Counted from the stretch's first letter, positions 38,246 to 48,573 are shown. The stretch: DNA of 64,000 nt from Vibrio halioticoli NBRC 102217 (GCF_000496695.1 NZ_BAUJ01000010.1:1-64000), one strand, 5' to 3'. Notes: generated by a model not told the origin, from the sequence alone. Program-made: numbers and translations.

Positions 38246-40708
38246 CTAGTTCGGTTCAAATCTATGCAAGAAGGCTGGCAAAATGAGCAAGCTAAAGCAC
38301 AGTATCGCGCTCAAAGCGATACTCAATAGCACCCCTATCGAATGCATCCCTTGATGATCAGATAAGGTTAATGCACCAAAGGTAGCAATGGTGGTCAGGC
38401 AACTAATGAGGGTTGCTTTAGGAGTAGACGCGGCAAAAAATCGAGTGATCGTTTGCTCGTGTCTAAAGCGCTTCACTATATGAATACCGTTATCAACACC
38501 TAAACCAAAAATAAGCGGTATCACAATAATATTTGCCATGTTTAATGACTGACCAAACCAATGCGCAATCGCCAGTGTGGTGCTTGTGGTCAGCAATAGC
38601 GGAATAAAAATAAAGATGATGTCTCGTTTATGTTCCACCGTTAAAAATAGAATAAACGTAATACTGACAATAGAAATCCCTATCGCGATATAAAACGCTT
38701 TGACTACAATATCACCCACGTTTTGCTCAGCTACTGCGCGACCGGTCGCCAGTGGCGCAATTTGCTGCACCGCACTGACAAATGCATTTACCGCCGTTAC
38801 ATCACGCATATTTCCTGACGGGAGTACCGACACTAACCATTCACCATCATCAGACACATACTTAGAGCGAATATCATCAGGTAACATGGCAACCCTTGGT
38901 TCAGTAACTTGTCCGCCTTGGGTCAATAACGTCGACAAAGGTTGCAATTCAGCAGTTAAGTGGCGCTTTAGAGCAAGGATACTGGCGTTTGTAATGTCAC
39001 CTCTTGTGATATTGATGCCGTTCTTCACAAGTAAATCGGCATGTTTATCGAAAAACGCATTCCAACTCATTGCTTGAGCATGACCAATACTCGGCAAGTC
39101 GGCGATTTTTTGCAATTGCGCAACTCGGTTTGAAAAGTCATTGGGTAAATACGACAGTGCGCTTACCGTCGTCGCCACTTCTGGCTTGTTAGCCAACTGC
39201 TGTTGCCACTGGCGAGCTTGCTGTTTATCTTTTGCTACAGCAAAAAGTTGATAATTTGAGCTTAATTTATGGTCTTGCAGCCATTGTAAGGTTTCGACCG
39301 ACTCAGAGTTTTTGTTCTTTAACACAAGCGTCGAAAAGTCGAATTTAAACTGCATTGCGCCAAAAACCGTAATGCAAGCACCAACAAAAGTCAGCTTAAT
39401 AATGCGTCTATGATAGGTGATGATCCACTGTCCTAAATTCATAAACGCCTTGGAGCGTTTGGTATGACTGCGTTTCACTTCAGGGTAACCAAAAAATTGA
39501 AAGAACAAAGGAATCACTAAAAACGTAGCCAATAACCCTAAGATCATACCAGCGGCTGAAATAATACCAAGTTCACCTAGCCCAGCATAAGCCGTTGGAT
39601 AGAAACTTAAAAAACCAATTGCCGACGATAACGCACATAAACCCAATGGATAAATGCTGTGCTGTATAGAAAACAATAAGCTCTGATCATTATCATGGCC
39701 TTTAAGACGCTGTTCATAGATATGCAAACTCAAATGAACCGCAAAATCGACGCCTAAGCCGATAAAAATCACCATAAATACGATCGAAATCGTATTAAAC
39801 GCCCCGACCAACAACAAGCCTGCACTAAACGTCCAAATTAAGCCTACTAGCACTGCCAGATAACTAGCTGCAATGATTCTCAGCGAGCGAATACCCACCG
39901 CTAAAATCAGAATCAACGCAATCAAAGAGACCACGCCCGCTAATTTGACGCTGCTATTGGCATCTTGCACTTCATCAAAGTCTAACGCTGTTTGTCCTGT
40001 GACGCGCACCATAACATCAGCCGGCATTCCCACACTCGAGATAACATTACGTACCGCGCTCATGGTCAATTTATTTGAGTCAGCCTGCTGCGCATCAAAT
40101 AAAGCATTTAACGTAATCACATAGCCATTTTTTGGCGCAATATTGGCAAACAGCAATCCACGCCAATCTACGTCTTTATCATTGGAAGCCTGAATTATAG
40201 GTTGCAGCAGTGTTGATAATTCTTGTTCTGACTTCGGCTCGCTAAGAGCGCTATCTAGCGCTCCCAAATAGCCAGAAAGATGCTGGGTTTTCATCAATGC
40301 CGTGGCATCTGGCATCAACAAAGAAACCTTGTCTTGAAAGGCCGCAAACTCAGTTTTATTCAAAAAGCCAACGGCATAGTGCTCAAACCAAGGTAGCGTT
40401 GAAAGCGCAAGCACATCCGTAAATTGCTTGTCGCTTTTAAATGCATGGAATAACCGCTGGGTGGCCATTTTGGCTTGTCGATCATCTTTAGATGACACTA
40501 CAACCACAATATTACCTGTATCAGGAAACTTGGCTTCTACCTCATCCAGATTGTCACGCCACGGTCCCTTTTGGACCACTAGCTCACTCAGATCGGCATT
40601 GATTGAAAAATGTTTAACGCCATAAAAAGCGGCCGCCATAGTGACGGAAACGAGCAGCAATAACAGCAATTTTGGAAAGCGAATTATGAGGGTAGTAAAA
40701 CGTTGCAC
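38246..40708 (-). CDS. MMPL/RND-superfamily exporter
   Basis: An about 820-residue integral membrane protein with two RND-like halves: a first helix (FPKLLLLLLVSVTMAAAFYG), a periplasmic domain, and a helical block with FIGLGVDFAVHLSLHIYEQ (TM4-like), then a repeat with FGLGVDNGIHIVKRFRHE in the second half. This resembles MMPL/HpnN-type transporters, which export lipids or hopanoids; the real substrate is unknown. The GTG at 40708 is taken as the start, because AGAGG lies eight bases before it and the family begins here. An in-frame ATG at 40816 would add a stretch translated from an A-rich repeat. Confidence 0.82.
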   Translation of the reverse strand: MQRFTTLIIRFPKLLLLLLVSVTMAAAFYGVKHFSINADLSELVVQKGPWRDNLDEVEAKFPDTGNIVVVVSSKDDRQAKMATQRLFHAFKSDKQFTDVLALSTLPWFEHYAVGFLNKTEFAAFQDKVSLLMPDATALMKTQHLSGYLGALDSALSEPKSEQELSTLLQPIIQASNDKDVDWRGLLFANIAPKNGYVITLNALFDAQQADSNKLTMSAVRNVISSVGMPADVMVRVTGQTALDFDEVQDANSSVKLAGVVSLIALILILAVGIRSLRIIAASYLAVLVGLIWTFSAGLLLVGAFNTISIVFMVIFIGLGVDFAVHLSLHIYEQRLKGHDNDQSLLFSIQHSIYPLGLCALSSAIGFLSFYPTAYAGLGELGIISAAGMILGLLATFLVIPLFFQFFGYPEVKRSHTKRSKAFMNLGQWIITYHRRIIKLTFVGACITVFGAMQFKFDFSTLVLKNKNSESVETLQWLQDHKLSSNYQLFAVAKDKQQARQWQQQLANKPEVATTVSALSYLPNDFSNRVAQLQKIADLPSIGHAQAMSWNAFFDKHADLLVKNGINITRGDITNASILALKRHLTAELQPLSTLLTQGGQVTEPRVAMLPDDIRSKYVSDDGEWLVSVLPSGNMRDVTAVNAFVSAVQQIAPLATGRAVAEQNVGDIVVKAFYIAIGISIVSITFILFLTVEHKRDIIFIFIPLLLTTSTTLAIAHWFGQSLNMANIIVIPLIFGLGVDNGIHIVKRFRHEQTITRFFAASTPKATLISCLTTIATFGALTLSDHQGMHSIGVLLSIALSAILCFSLLILPAFLHRFEPN

Positions 40709-40879
40709 TGTTGTTGCCTCTAACGAACAAGGGTCAAAAAATAACCAAAAAAATAGCCAAAAAAACCAAGACAGCAATATACCTTGGTAAAAAATTAATA
40801 CGATATTAAATCTCAAAAAGTCACAAAAACGTCACTTTCGGGCGACACAATATCATTTTAAGTTAAAGATAGTCAGTCC

Positions 40880-41668
40880 TTGAAAAGTCTTAAACGTTAT
40901 CAATATGAACGCTATGCGGTATTGTGCCGACTGGCCTATCCTCGCATCTTTAAGCAAACCGCATTTGGTTTTGATCCTAATGGTCAAAGGATCATACGTA
41001 ATGCCGAACAAAAAATTATGGCTCGGGTGCTATGGAACAAAAAACGTCAAGAGGTCGTTTTGGTCATCAAAGGCTCTCATAGCGTGAAAGACTGGCTACT
41101 CAATCTTGCCTTTTGGCATCGAAGTTGCCATCGCTTTGGTTTGAATTATTCTATTCATGCCGGCTTTCACTATCTATTATCTCAAGAAAGTCCGCCGTCA
41201 CATAGAGATGATCGCTTAGGATTGTCAGTATTTGAGAGAGTGCTCGATATTGTGGGACCTTTGTTAGACAAAGGCATGCGTCTTGTGATCACAGGCCACT
41301 CTTCTGGTGGTGCTATTGGATGTGTGATTGGTGATTATATCGAGCATCATTACCCAAAAGCCATCAAACGTATCGTCACCTTTGGTCAACCTGCTACGGG
41401 ATGTTGGCGCTTTAAAAAACGCTACAAACTGCCGCATAAAACCTACCGAGTCTGTTGCGACCTCGACGTTGTCACCTTCATGCCTCTCATCCCTTTCGCC
41501 TATTGGCATGTCGGAAAAATGCTCTGGCTGTACAACGGCCGCATCTATGAAAACACCCCCACCATCATGCGCCTAGCCCGCTCCCTCATCAGCTGGATAA
41601 TCCGCCCCTTCTCCTACCACCTAATGAGCAAATACATCCGCAACAAAGACTTCTTCGATGAACATTAA
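40880..41668 (+). CDS. Class 3 lipase-like alpha/beta hydrolase
   Basis: A 262-residue protein of the lipase class 3 family. The nucleophile elbow is GHSSGG (Ser about residue 140), and the preceding SHSVKDWLLNLAFW and following FGQPATG are family-typical. No signal peptide is seen. The only start that gives the full domain is a TTG at 40880, without a strong ribosome-binding site, so the true start is uncertain. It is divergent from the MMPL exporter. Confidence 0.75.
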   Translation: MKSLKRYQYERYAVLCRLAYPRIFKQTAFGFDPNGQRIIRNAEQKIMARVLWNKKRQEVVLVIKGSHSVKDWLLNLAFWHRSCHRFGLNYSIHAGFHYLLSQESPPSHRDDRLGLSVFERVLDIVGPLLDKGMRLVITGHSSGGAIGCVIGDYIEHHYPKAIKRIVTFGQPATGCWRFKKRYKLPHKTYRVCCDLDVVTFMPLIPFAYWHVGKMLWLYNGRIYENTPTIMRLARSLISWIIRPFSYHLMSKYIRNKDFFDEH

Positions 41669-41671
41669 TTG

Positions 41672-41760
41672 CGGGGTCAGGTCTTGAAATTTGCACGCTT
41701 GCCATTTTTTACTCTCTCACGGCGTTGCACATTTCACATTGTGCGTTGCTAAATTTAAGG
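41672..41760. repeat. GGGGTCAGGTCTTG-type sequence, possible RAYT/IS200 remnant
   Basis: GGGGTCAGGTCTTGAAATTT begins just after the lipase stop codon. Similar phrases flank REP-associated tyrosine transposases in Vibrio and Shewanella genomes. No transposase is present, so this would be a remnant. The assignment is from memory. Confidence 0.35.
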
Positions 41761-41799
41761 CGCTAGATTTAAGGGGGTAGATTGAAAGGGTCAGGTTTA

Positions 41800-41841
41800 A
41801 GATGCTCAGTTCAAGATGCTCAGTTCAAGATGCTCAGTTCA
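41800..41841. repeat. Three tandem copies of a 14-bp unit
   Basis: The unit AGATGCTCAGTTCA occurs three times without interruption, followed by AGATCC. It lies in the intergenic region between the lipase and the OppA-like gene. It is not a CRISPR, since no spacers separate the units. Confidence 0.9.
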
Positions 41842-41907
41842 AGATCCTAAAGATTCAGACTATCAGGGAAATGATGCAGCGCGACACACTGCATCATTAA
41901 TCACTAT

Positions 41908-43533
41908 TTACATCTTCTTGATATACAAATCTTTTGAGTAAATACGACCTTCAGCATTGTGTTTTGGTACGCCAACCACGTTTGGTCGCACTAAACGGGC
42001 TTGCATAAAGTAATAGATTGGCGCAATTGGCATGTCTGCCGACAAGATAGATTCAGCTTGATCGTACAATTTATTCCGTTGTGCTTGATCCGTTTCCGCT
42101 TGCGCTTTATCCATCACCGCATCGTAATTTGCGTTGGAATAAAAGGCAAAGTTACGGTCATTATTTGAAGTAAATAAGCTCAAGAAAGTAGACGCTTCGT
42201 TATAATCGCCGCACCAAGATGCACGCAAAACATCAAACTGTCCTTCTTTTCTGGATTCAAGATACGACTTCCATTCTTGGTTTTCTAAAGTCACATCGAC
42301 GCCCAAAGTTTTACTCCACATTGAAGCAATACCCACAGCAATCGCCTTATGACTCTCTGAAGTGTTATACAGCAAATTTAACGACAATGGATGCTGTGCG
42401 TTATAACCCGCCTCTTCTAGCAATGCTTTGGCTTTTTGATCACGCTGTTTTTGTGTGAGCTTAGCGTATTCTGGCTGCGTAGCATGAAATCCTGCCACAT
42501 CTTGATGGGCAAAGGTATAAGCAGGTAGATGCCCACTGTCAGTAATGCCGTGCGTCACCACATCACGCATAATGGTATACGAAAGCGCCTTGCGCACTCT
42601 CGGGTCTTTTAGCTCCTCACGCTGAGTATTAAACGCATAGTAATAAGTACATAGCATTGGCGATATTTGATACGCATCGGGCAAATCTGTTTTCAGTTTT
42701 TGCGCCATTTGCGCTGGCACATCTGAGGTAATATCAACTTCACCACTACGATAGCGGTTATAGGCCGCCATTTGATTTTCAAATGGGATATAAGTGACTT
42801 TATTTAAGTGCGTATCTTTACTGTCCCAATACAGCGGGTTTTTCTTAAGAGTGATGCTTTCATTCACTACCCAAGCATCTAGACTAAACGCGCCATTAGA
42901 CACAAGGTTACCCGGCCTTGCCCAAGTATCAGGGTGTGCTTCAACACTTTTTCGGTTTATCGGCATCATTACCGTATGCCCTGTCATGGCCAAAAAATAA
43001 GGAACTGGCTTAGACAATGTAAAACGCAAGGTATGTTCATCAATAGCTTGCACACCAAGATCCGTTACCGGCTTTTTACCCTCAATAATATCTTCAGCAT
43101 TTTGTATTTCAGTAAGTTTTAAATACCATGCATTCGGAGAAGCCGTTTTGGGATTGACCGCTCGACGTAGGCTGTACACAAAATCCTGCGCGGTAACGGG
43201 TTCGCCGTTAGACCATTTTGCGTCTTTACGCAGATAAAAGGTAAACACCTTATTATTCTGATTGTCCCAACGCTCTGCGGTGCCAGGAATCACATTACCG
43301 TCGCCATCTTGAATCACCAAACCTTCAAATAAGTCACGCACCACATGTATTTCTGGCATGCCTTCAGCATTTAGTGGGTTTAACGTGGCTACCTCAGCAT
43401 CGTTGGCTCGCACCAATTCTTGCTTAGCGGCCAACTCACCGGCTTGCGGCAATGGATTGGCTTGTGCTTGAGGCAAAATTTGAGTAGCTAATAGCACTGA
43501 AGTTGCAATCATGCTTAGTGATGGCAATGTCAT
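41908..43533 (-). CDS. OppA-like peptide ABC transporter substrate-binding protein
   Basis: A 541-residue periplasmic binding protein with a signal peptide (MIATSVLLATQILPQAQA) and a class C solute-binding fold. It has the OppA/MppA motifs NAEGMPEIHVVRDLFEGLV and AERWDNQNNKVFTFYLRKDAKWSNGEPVTAQDFVYSLRR. Such proteins bind oligopeptides or murein tripeptide. No permease or ATPase lies beside it, so it is an orphan binding subunit that probably uses a transporter encoded elsewhere. Confidence 0.9.
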   Translation of the reverse strand: MTLPSLSMIATSVLLATQILPQAQANPLPQAGELAAKQELVRANDAEVATLNPLNAEGMPEIHVVRDLFEGLVIQDGDGNVIPGTAERWDNQNNKVFTFYLRKDAKWSNGEPVTAQDFVYSLRRAVNPKTASPNAWYLKLTEIQNAEDIIEGKKPVTDLGVQAIDEHTLRFTLSKPVPYFLAMTGHTVMMPINRKSVEAHPDTWARPGNLVSNGAFSLDAWVVNESITLKKNPLYWDSKDTHLNKVTYIPFENQMAAYNRYRSGEVDITSDVPAQMAQKLKTDLPDAYQISPMLCTYYYAFNTQREELKDPRVRKALSYTIMRDVVTHGITDSGHLPAYTFAHQDVAGFHATQPEYAKLTQKQRDQKAKALLEEAGYNAQHPLSLNLLYNTSESHKAIAVGIASMWSKTLGVDVTLENQEWKSYLESRKEGQFDVLRASWCGDYNEASTFLSLFTSNNDRNFAFYSNANYDAVMDKAQAETDQAQRNKLYDQAESILSADMPIAPIYYFMQARLVRPNVVGVPKHNAEGRIYSKDLYIKKM

Positions 43534-43671
43534 GAAATGTCCTTATCGACGATAATTTTACGTGGCGTTAATTGTCGCATAACGAATTAAAAAAACGAGA
43601 TGAAACTGTATATTAGCAAAGAATAAATTGCGATTTAAGTAAGAAAAAACAGCGCAAAAATGCTGATAACT

Positions 43672-44271
43672 CTAATCTAAGCCATTTCCCTTTATAAACA
43701 GCTCAACACAACTTTGAATATACACCTTACGTTGTTCATCACTTTCTTGGCAATTTTCACCAAGGTTGGCAAAGTACACCGCCCGACCATGGAACAACAA
43801 CAACAGCTGCATTGCCGCGTCTTCCACAGGAGTCATTAACGTCAAAGATTGTTGTGCTAACTTTTTCGTAAGGTAATGACTTAGCGTTGTGATGGTCGTT
43901 TTCGGCCCTGATTCTAGATACATCGATGCAAGATCGGGGTGCGTGTCTAATTGACTGATCGCATTGCGATACGTCTGTTTAACGCCATCTTCCAACAACA
44001 TATTTTGAAAGCGCATCCCAAATTCCACCAGCATCTGTTGCAATGGAAGCTGATAATCAAACTCACTGTCGTTAATACGATGGGTAATACACTTTGACTG
44101 AATGCAAGTTTCAAACAGCGCATCTTTGGTACCAAAGTGAGCGTAAACGGTTTGTTTAGACACATTAGCCGCCTTTGATATCGCGTCCATGCTGACCCGA
44201 TAGCCGTGTTCGGCAAACAATTGCCCTGCTGCCAATAAGATCTGTTGTTTCTTATGTTCGTGTCTATTCAC
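43672..44271 (-). CDS. TetR-family repressor of the RND efflux operon
   Basis: A 199-residue TetR regulator with a clear HTH (about 10-50: GQLFAEHGYRVSMDAISKAANVSKQTVYAHFGTKDALF). The C-terminal ligand domain looks like the TetR_C_7/AcrR-type. It is divergent from the RND adaptor and pump, and a strong inverted repeat at 44311-44343 lies between them. This layout is typical of local repression of a drug-efflux operon and of the regulator itself. Confidence 0.88.
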   Translation of the reverse strand: MNRHEHKKQQILLAAGQLFAEHGYRVSMDAISKAANVSKQTVYAHFGTKDALFETCIQSKCITHRINDSEFDYQLPLQQMLVEFGMRFQNMLLEDGVKQTYRNAISQLDTHPDLASMYLESGPKTTITTLSHYLTKKLAQQSLTLMTPVEDAAMQLLLLFHGRAVYFANLGENCQESDEQRKVYIQSCVELFIKGNGLD

Positions 44272-44310
44272 TGTTTTTCCTCACAAACCTTCACTTTCGT
44301 TAAACTTTAT

Positions 44311-44343
44311 AACAATCAAACTGGACAGTCTAGTTTGATTGTT
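44311..44343. promoter_or_regulatory. TetR-type operator between regulator and RND operon
   Basis: AACAATCAAACT (44311-44322) and its perfect inverted repeat AGTTTGATTGTT (44332-44343) flank a 9-nt centre (GGACAGTCT). It lies 39 bp from both start codons and should bind the divergent TetR-family protein. Confidence 0.8.
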
Positions 44344-44381
44344 GTTTAATTGCACAATAATAACCTTAATGCATATCAGGG

Positions 44382-45482
44382 ATGTCAATGCTACCCACAT
44401 CACACTTAAAAACTGCGCTACTACTGAGCATGACAGCCTCACTCAGCGGCTGTTTTGACTCATCAACCCAATCCACTGAACCAGCCGAATCAACGCAACA
44501 TCTAAGCGTGCAAACCTATTCCCTTCACCAAAGCGATCACTATCAAGTGCAACGAGAATATGTGGGCACCATCAAGGCATCACAGCAGTCTCGTCTTGGG
44601 TTTGAGTTTCCCGGAAAAGTATCGGCTATTTTGGTCGATGTCGGAGACAAAGTGGCAAAAGATGCCCCGCTAATCCGTTTAGATACTCAACTATTGGAAA
44701 CCGAAGCGAAGCAATTACATGCCCAGCGCAACGAAATTAAAGCGCAGTTACAACTGGTTGACGCTAACTTAAAGCGCCAAAGATCGCTTAAATCAAAAGG
44801 ATTTAGCGCCGAAGCAGAAATGGATGCACTCACCAGTGAAAAAGCGGTGTTACAAGCCAATACCGTACGCCTTAATGCCAGTATTCAAGCCAACTCACTC
44901 AAGCAAAATAAATCGACCATTAAAGCGCCCTATGCTGGTATTGTCAGCCAGCGTCATGTGTCCCTTGGTGATGTTGTTAATGCCGGTGCACCTACCTTAA
45001 CCTTGCTAGCGCAAGACAATAAAGAAGCTTTTGTTGGCATACCCACAGCGCAACTGGCTAATATTAGTCAACTCAAGCAACCGCAAATCCGCATCGCCGA
45101 TAACACCTATGCCGTGAAACTTCTTAACCCCGGCGCACAGGTGGACTTAAACTCAAGAAGTGTTGGTCTTCGTTACCTATTGCCCGACAGTGCACAAGTT
45201 ATCGATGGACAACTGGCGTATCTTAACTACCAAGAAAGCATGTCGGAAAGTGGGTATTGGATCCCAAATACGGCTTTAACCGACGGTATTCGTGGGGTAT
45301 GGAATGTGTTTGTCATCACGGATGACGAGCTAGTCGAGCGCCGTAGCGTACAAGTGTTGTTTGCCGATAGCCAAAACGCCTATGTGCAAGGGGCTATTTC
45401 CGAAAACGAACGCATTATTAAAAATGGCCTACACCGCATTGTTCCCGGACAAAAAGTGACGCCTATTTCGAGCGGGGAATAA
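44382..45482 (+). CDS. RND efflux periplasmic adaptor lipoprotein
   Basis: A 366-residue membrane-fusion protein: lipobox LSGC (Cys about 24), then a biotinyl-lipoyl-like and hairpin region (RLGFEFPGKVSAILVDVGDKVAKDAPLIRLD, then a coiled coil LHAQRNEIKAQLQLVDANLKRQRSL) and the second lipoyl half (KAPYAGIVSQRHVSLGDVV). It would connect the RND pump to an outer-membrane channel of the TolC type. A second ATG six bases downstream is better spaced from AGGG and may be the true start. The pump gene follows three bases later. Confidence 0.9.
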   Translation: MSMLPTSHLKTALLLSMTASLSGCFDSSTQSTEPAESTQHLSVQTYSLHQSDHYQVQREYVGTIKASQQSRLGFEFPGKVSAILVDVGDKVAKDAPLIRLDTQLLETEAKQLHAQRNEIKAQLQLVDANLKRQRSLKSKGFSAEAEMDALTSEKAVLQANTVRLNASIQANSLKQNKSTIKAPYAGIVSQRHVSLGDVVNAGAPTLTLLAQDNKEAFVGIPTAQLANISQLKQPQIRIADNTYAVKLLNPGAQVDLNSRSVGLRYLLPDSAQVIDGQLAYLNYQESMSESGYWIPNTALTDGIRGVWNVFVITDDELVERRSVQVLFADSQNAYVQGAISENERIIKNGLHRIVPGQKVTPISSGE

Positions 45483-45485
45483 ACG

Positions 45486-48400
45486 ATGAAAATCATCAAC
45501 ATCGTCTCTAACACTCGCTTATTAATATTGATGACGGCGTTTTTATTGGTCAGTGGCTTCTCTTCTTTTAACACTTTGCCACGCGCTGAAGATCCTGTTA
45601 TCAGCAACCGTTTTGCCACAGTCACCACCAGTTATCCCGGTGCCAGTGCCGAGCGTGTCGAGGCACTCGTCACTGAAGTCGTCGAAAATAAACTGCGCGA
45701 ACTCAGTGAAATCAAACTGATTTCATCCACCTCTCGTCCTGGCGTGTCTATCATCAATATCGAACTCAATGATGAAATCACCCACCCAGATCCTGTGTGG
45801 TCTAAAGCGCGCGATAAGCTCTCCGATACTCCGCCGCTACTGCCTGTCGGCACATTTGCTCCGGAGTTTGATAGTGACCATACTTACGCATTCACCCTTA
45901 TTACTGCCCTCATATGGCAAGGAAGCAGTGACAGCGATTTATTAACTCTTGGGCGCTATGCAAAAGAGCTTTCGTCTCAGCTGCGTGCGTTATCAGGCAC
46001 TGAGTTTGTTGATAGTTACGGTATGCCAAAAGAGGAAATATTAGTTAGCCTTGATACGAGCTCAGCGGTAGCACTAGGCAATTCCAGTGCCAGTATTGCG
46101 CAGAGCTTAGATGGCGCAGATGCTAAAAACTCAGCCGGTGAACTGGTTAACGGACATTCAAGATTTGGCTTAGAAATTGCCTCAGATTTAAACTCCCTAG
46201 AGCGCATCCGCCAAGTGCCGATTGCAATAGACGCACAAGGCCATCGCATACGCTTAGAAGACGTCGCCACAGTCACTCGCACGCAAAAAACACCCGCAGG
46301 CGAGATTGCCATTATTGACGGTAAGCCCGGCGTCATTGTGGCCGCGCGCATGCAATCTAACTTGCGAGTGGATAAATGGACGCCTCGCGCTAGAGCCTTA
46401 ATTGAGCACTATCAACAGCAGCTTCCTAGCAATATCAAAGTCGAAACGCTTTTTAGTCAGCAAGGCTATACCCAAACTCGCCTATCCGATCTGAGCGACA
46501 GTTTGTTGCTTGGCTTTAGCATTATCTTGGTTGTGCTACTGCTTACCTTAGGTTTTCGCGCCGCTATTATGGTGGCGGTCGCCTTGCCACTGACCTCTAT
46601 GCTGACCCTAATGCTAATGAAGTTCACCGGCATTCCAATTAACCAGATGTCGGTGACCGGTCTTATTGTCGCCTTAGGCATAATGGTTGATAACGCTGTG
46701 GTCATGGTGGATACCATTCAAACCTACCGTTTAAAAGGCAAAGCCAAACTTGAATCTGCACTGATGGCAATTGAGCATCTTTGGGTACCTCTGTTGGGCT
46801 CTACTTTAACCACAATTTTGGCCTTTGCCCCTATCTTCCTAATGCCTGGAGCCAGCGGTGAGTTTGTCGGCGCAATTGCTATCACTGTTTCATTCTCACT
46901 GATTGGCTCATATATCATTTCACACACCATCATCGCAGGTTTTGCGGTGCACTTTTTGCCTAGCCATTCGTCTTCTAACCGCTGGTATCACACAGGTGTC
47001 CGCATTCCCCCTGTTACGCGAGCTTTCTCCAAAACCGTGTCATTGGCAATACGCCGTCCGCTGATTGCAATTGCATTGGTCGTCAGTGTACCAGTGGCAG
47101 GCTATGTCAGCCTGTCACAATTGACCGAACAGTTTTTTCCGCCGTCAGACAGAGACATGTTTGAAGTTCAGGTCTACCTGTCACCACAAGCCAGTATTTA
47201 TGCTACCGAAAATGTGGCTGAAGAGGTTGATAAGATCATTCGACAATATCAAGGCGTTGAACAAGTTAACTGGTTAGTCGGCGGTAACTTTCCATCCTTT
47301 TACTACAATTTACAGGCCTCACAAAGCCGAGCGCCTTACTTTGCGCAAGCAATGGTGAAAACCGATACCTTCCAATCGGCCAATGACATGATCGTCAGGT
47401 TACAGCGTCACTTAAATCAAGCCATTCCCAACGCACAAATACTCGTCAGAAAGCTCGAACAAGGCCCTCCATTTAAAGCCCCTATCGAACTGCGCATTTA
47501 TGGGGATAATCTTGACCAGCTAAAAAGCATAGGTGAAGACATTCGCTTGATCTTAGCCAACACTCAACACGTAACCCATACCCGAGAAACACTGCAACCG
47601 GGTACACCTAAAGTGTGGCTAGACATTGACGAAGATGCGGCAAAACTCAATAACATGACGTTAACCGATGTGGCGAATTTACTGCAATCATCGCTAGTAG
47701 GACGAGAAAGCGGCAGCATTATTGAAGCCAGCGAGTCGATTCCGGTACGAGTGCGAGTGGGCGACAGTGAAAGAGAAAATATGAGTCACCTTAGCAACTT
47801 GCGCTTACCGATTGCCTCAGAGGCTTACAGTACGGGCATGAGTATTTCCACCATTGCCAAGCTGAGCCTCACTCCAAGTCGAGGAGCCATTCCGCGCCGC
47901 AATGGACAACGTGTAAATACTATCGAAGGGTATATAGAAGCCGGCGTGTTACCCCAAACCGTATTAAACGACTTCCAATCTTCTTTAGAGCGCTACTCAC
48001 TGCCAACGGGCTACCGCGTAGAATTTGGCGGGGAATCAGCAGAGCGAGATGAGTCAGTAAACAGCTTAATGGCCAATCTGGCTATGGTGATTACCTTAAT
48101 GATTCTAGTGGTTGTACTGTCGTTCAACTCCTTTAGATTGAGCAACATCATATTCTCAGTAGCGTGGTTATCTGCGGGTCTGGGGATTTTGTCAGTGTAT
48201 CTGTTTGGCTATCCGTTTGGTTTTACGGTCATTATCGCCATGCTCGGCATTGTCGGTTTGGCCATTAATGCCGCCATCGTGATTTTAGCCGAATTAAAAG
48301 CTAGCCCAAAGGCTTGCCAAGGTGATGAAAACGCCATTCTTGAAGCGGTGATGAGTTGTACCCGTCACATCACCTCCACCACGATCACCACTGTGGGAGG

Positions 48401-48557
48401 GTTTTTGCCATTGATTATTGCCGGAGGTGGTTTTTGGCCACCATTTGCCATTGCAATAGCGGGAGGGACAACCCTAACCACTTTAATCTCATTTTATTTT
48501 GTGCCGGCTCTATTTAAGTTGTTAATGAGAAAAGATAAACCTAAGAACAACTTATAA
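45486..48557 (+). CDS. RND multidrug efflux permease
   Basis: A 1023-residue inner-membrane proton/drug antiporter of the AcrB/HAE-type RND family. The TM4 proton-relay region is VTGLIVALGIMVDNAVVMVD, the porter-domain start ATVTTSYPGASAERVEALVTEVVE, and the second half repeats the fold (ITTVGGFLPLIIAGGGFWPPFAIAIAGG). It pairs with the adaptor encoded just upstream. No outer-membrane factor gene is present, so TolC is probably supplied elsewhere. The drug profile is unknown. Confidence 0.92.
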   Translation: MKIINIVSNTRLLILMTAFLLVSGFSSFNTLPRAEDPVISNRFATVTTSYPGASAERVEALVTEVVENKLRELSEIKLISSTSRPGVSIINIELNDEITHPDPVWSKARDKLSDTPPLLPVGTFAPEFDSDHTYAFTLITALIWQGSSDSDLLTLGRYAKELSSQLRALSGTEFVDSYGMPKEEILVSLDTSSAVALGNSSASIAQSLDGADAKNSAGELVNGHSRFGLEIASDLNSLERIRQVPIAIDAQGHRIRLEDVATVTRTQKTPAGEIAIIDGKPGVIVAARMQSNLRVDKWTPRARALIEHYQQQLPSNIKVETLFSQQGYTQTRLSDLSDSLLLGFSIILVVLLLTLGFRAAIMVAVALPLTSMLTLMLMKFTGIPINQMSVTGLIVALGIMVDNAVVMVDTIQTYRLKGKAKLESALMAIEHLWVPLLGSTLTTILAFAPIFLMPGASGEFVGAIAITVSFSLIGSYIISHTIIAGFAVHFLPSHSSSNRWYHTGVRIPPVTRAFSKTVSLAIRRPLIAIALVVSVPVAGYVSLSQLTEQFFPPSDRDMFEVQVYLSPQASIYATENVAEEVDKIIRQYQGVEQVNWLVGGNFPSFYYNLQASQSRAPYFAQAMVKTDTFQSANDMIVRLQRHLNQAIPNAQILVRKLEQGPPFKAPIELRIYGDNLDQLKSIGEDIRLILANTQHVTHTRETLQPGTPKVWLDIDEDAAKLNNMTLTDVANLLQSSLVGRESGSIIEASESIPVRVRVGDSERENMSHLSNLRLPIASEAYSTGMSISTIAKLSLTPSRGAIPRRNGQRVNTIEGYIEAGVLPQTVLNDFQSSLERYSLPTGYRVEFGGESAERDESVNSLMANLAMVITLMILVVVLSFNSFRLSNIIFSVAWLSAGLGILSVYLFGYPFGFTVIIAMLGIVGLAINAAIVILAELKASPKACQGDENAILEAVMSCTRHITSTTITTVGGFLPLIIAGGGFWPPFAIAIAGGTTLTTLISFYFVPALFKLLMRKDKPKNNL

Positions 48558-48573
48558 GATCACTGAATATCTG

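Noticed and set aside
41800..41841. Possible CRISPR-like repeat
   Set aside because: The three 14-bp units are directly joined with no spacers, and no cas gene is present.
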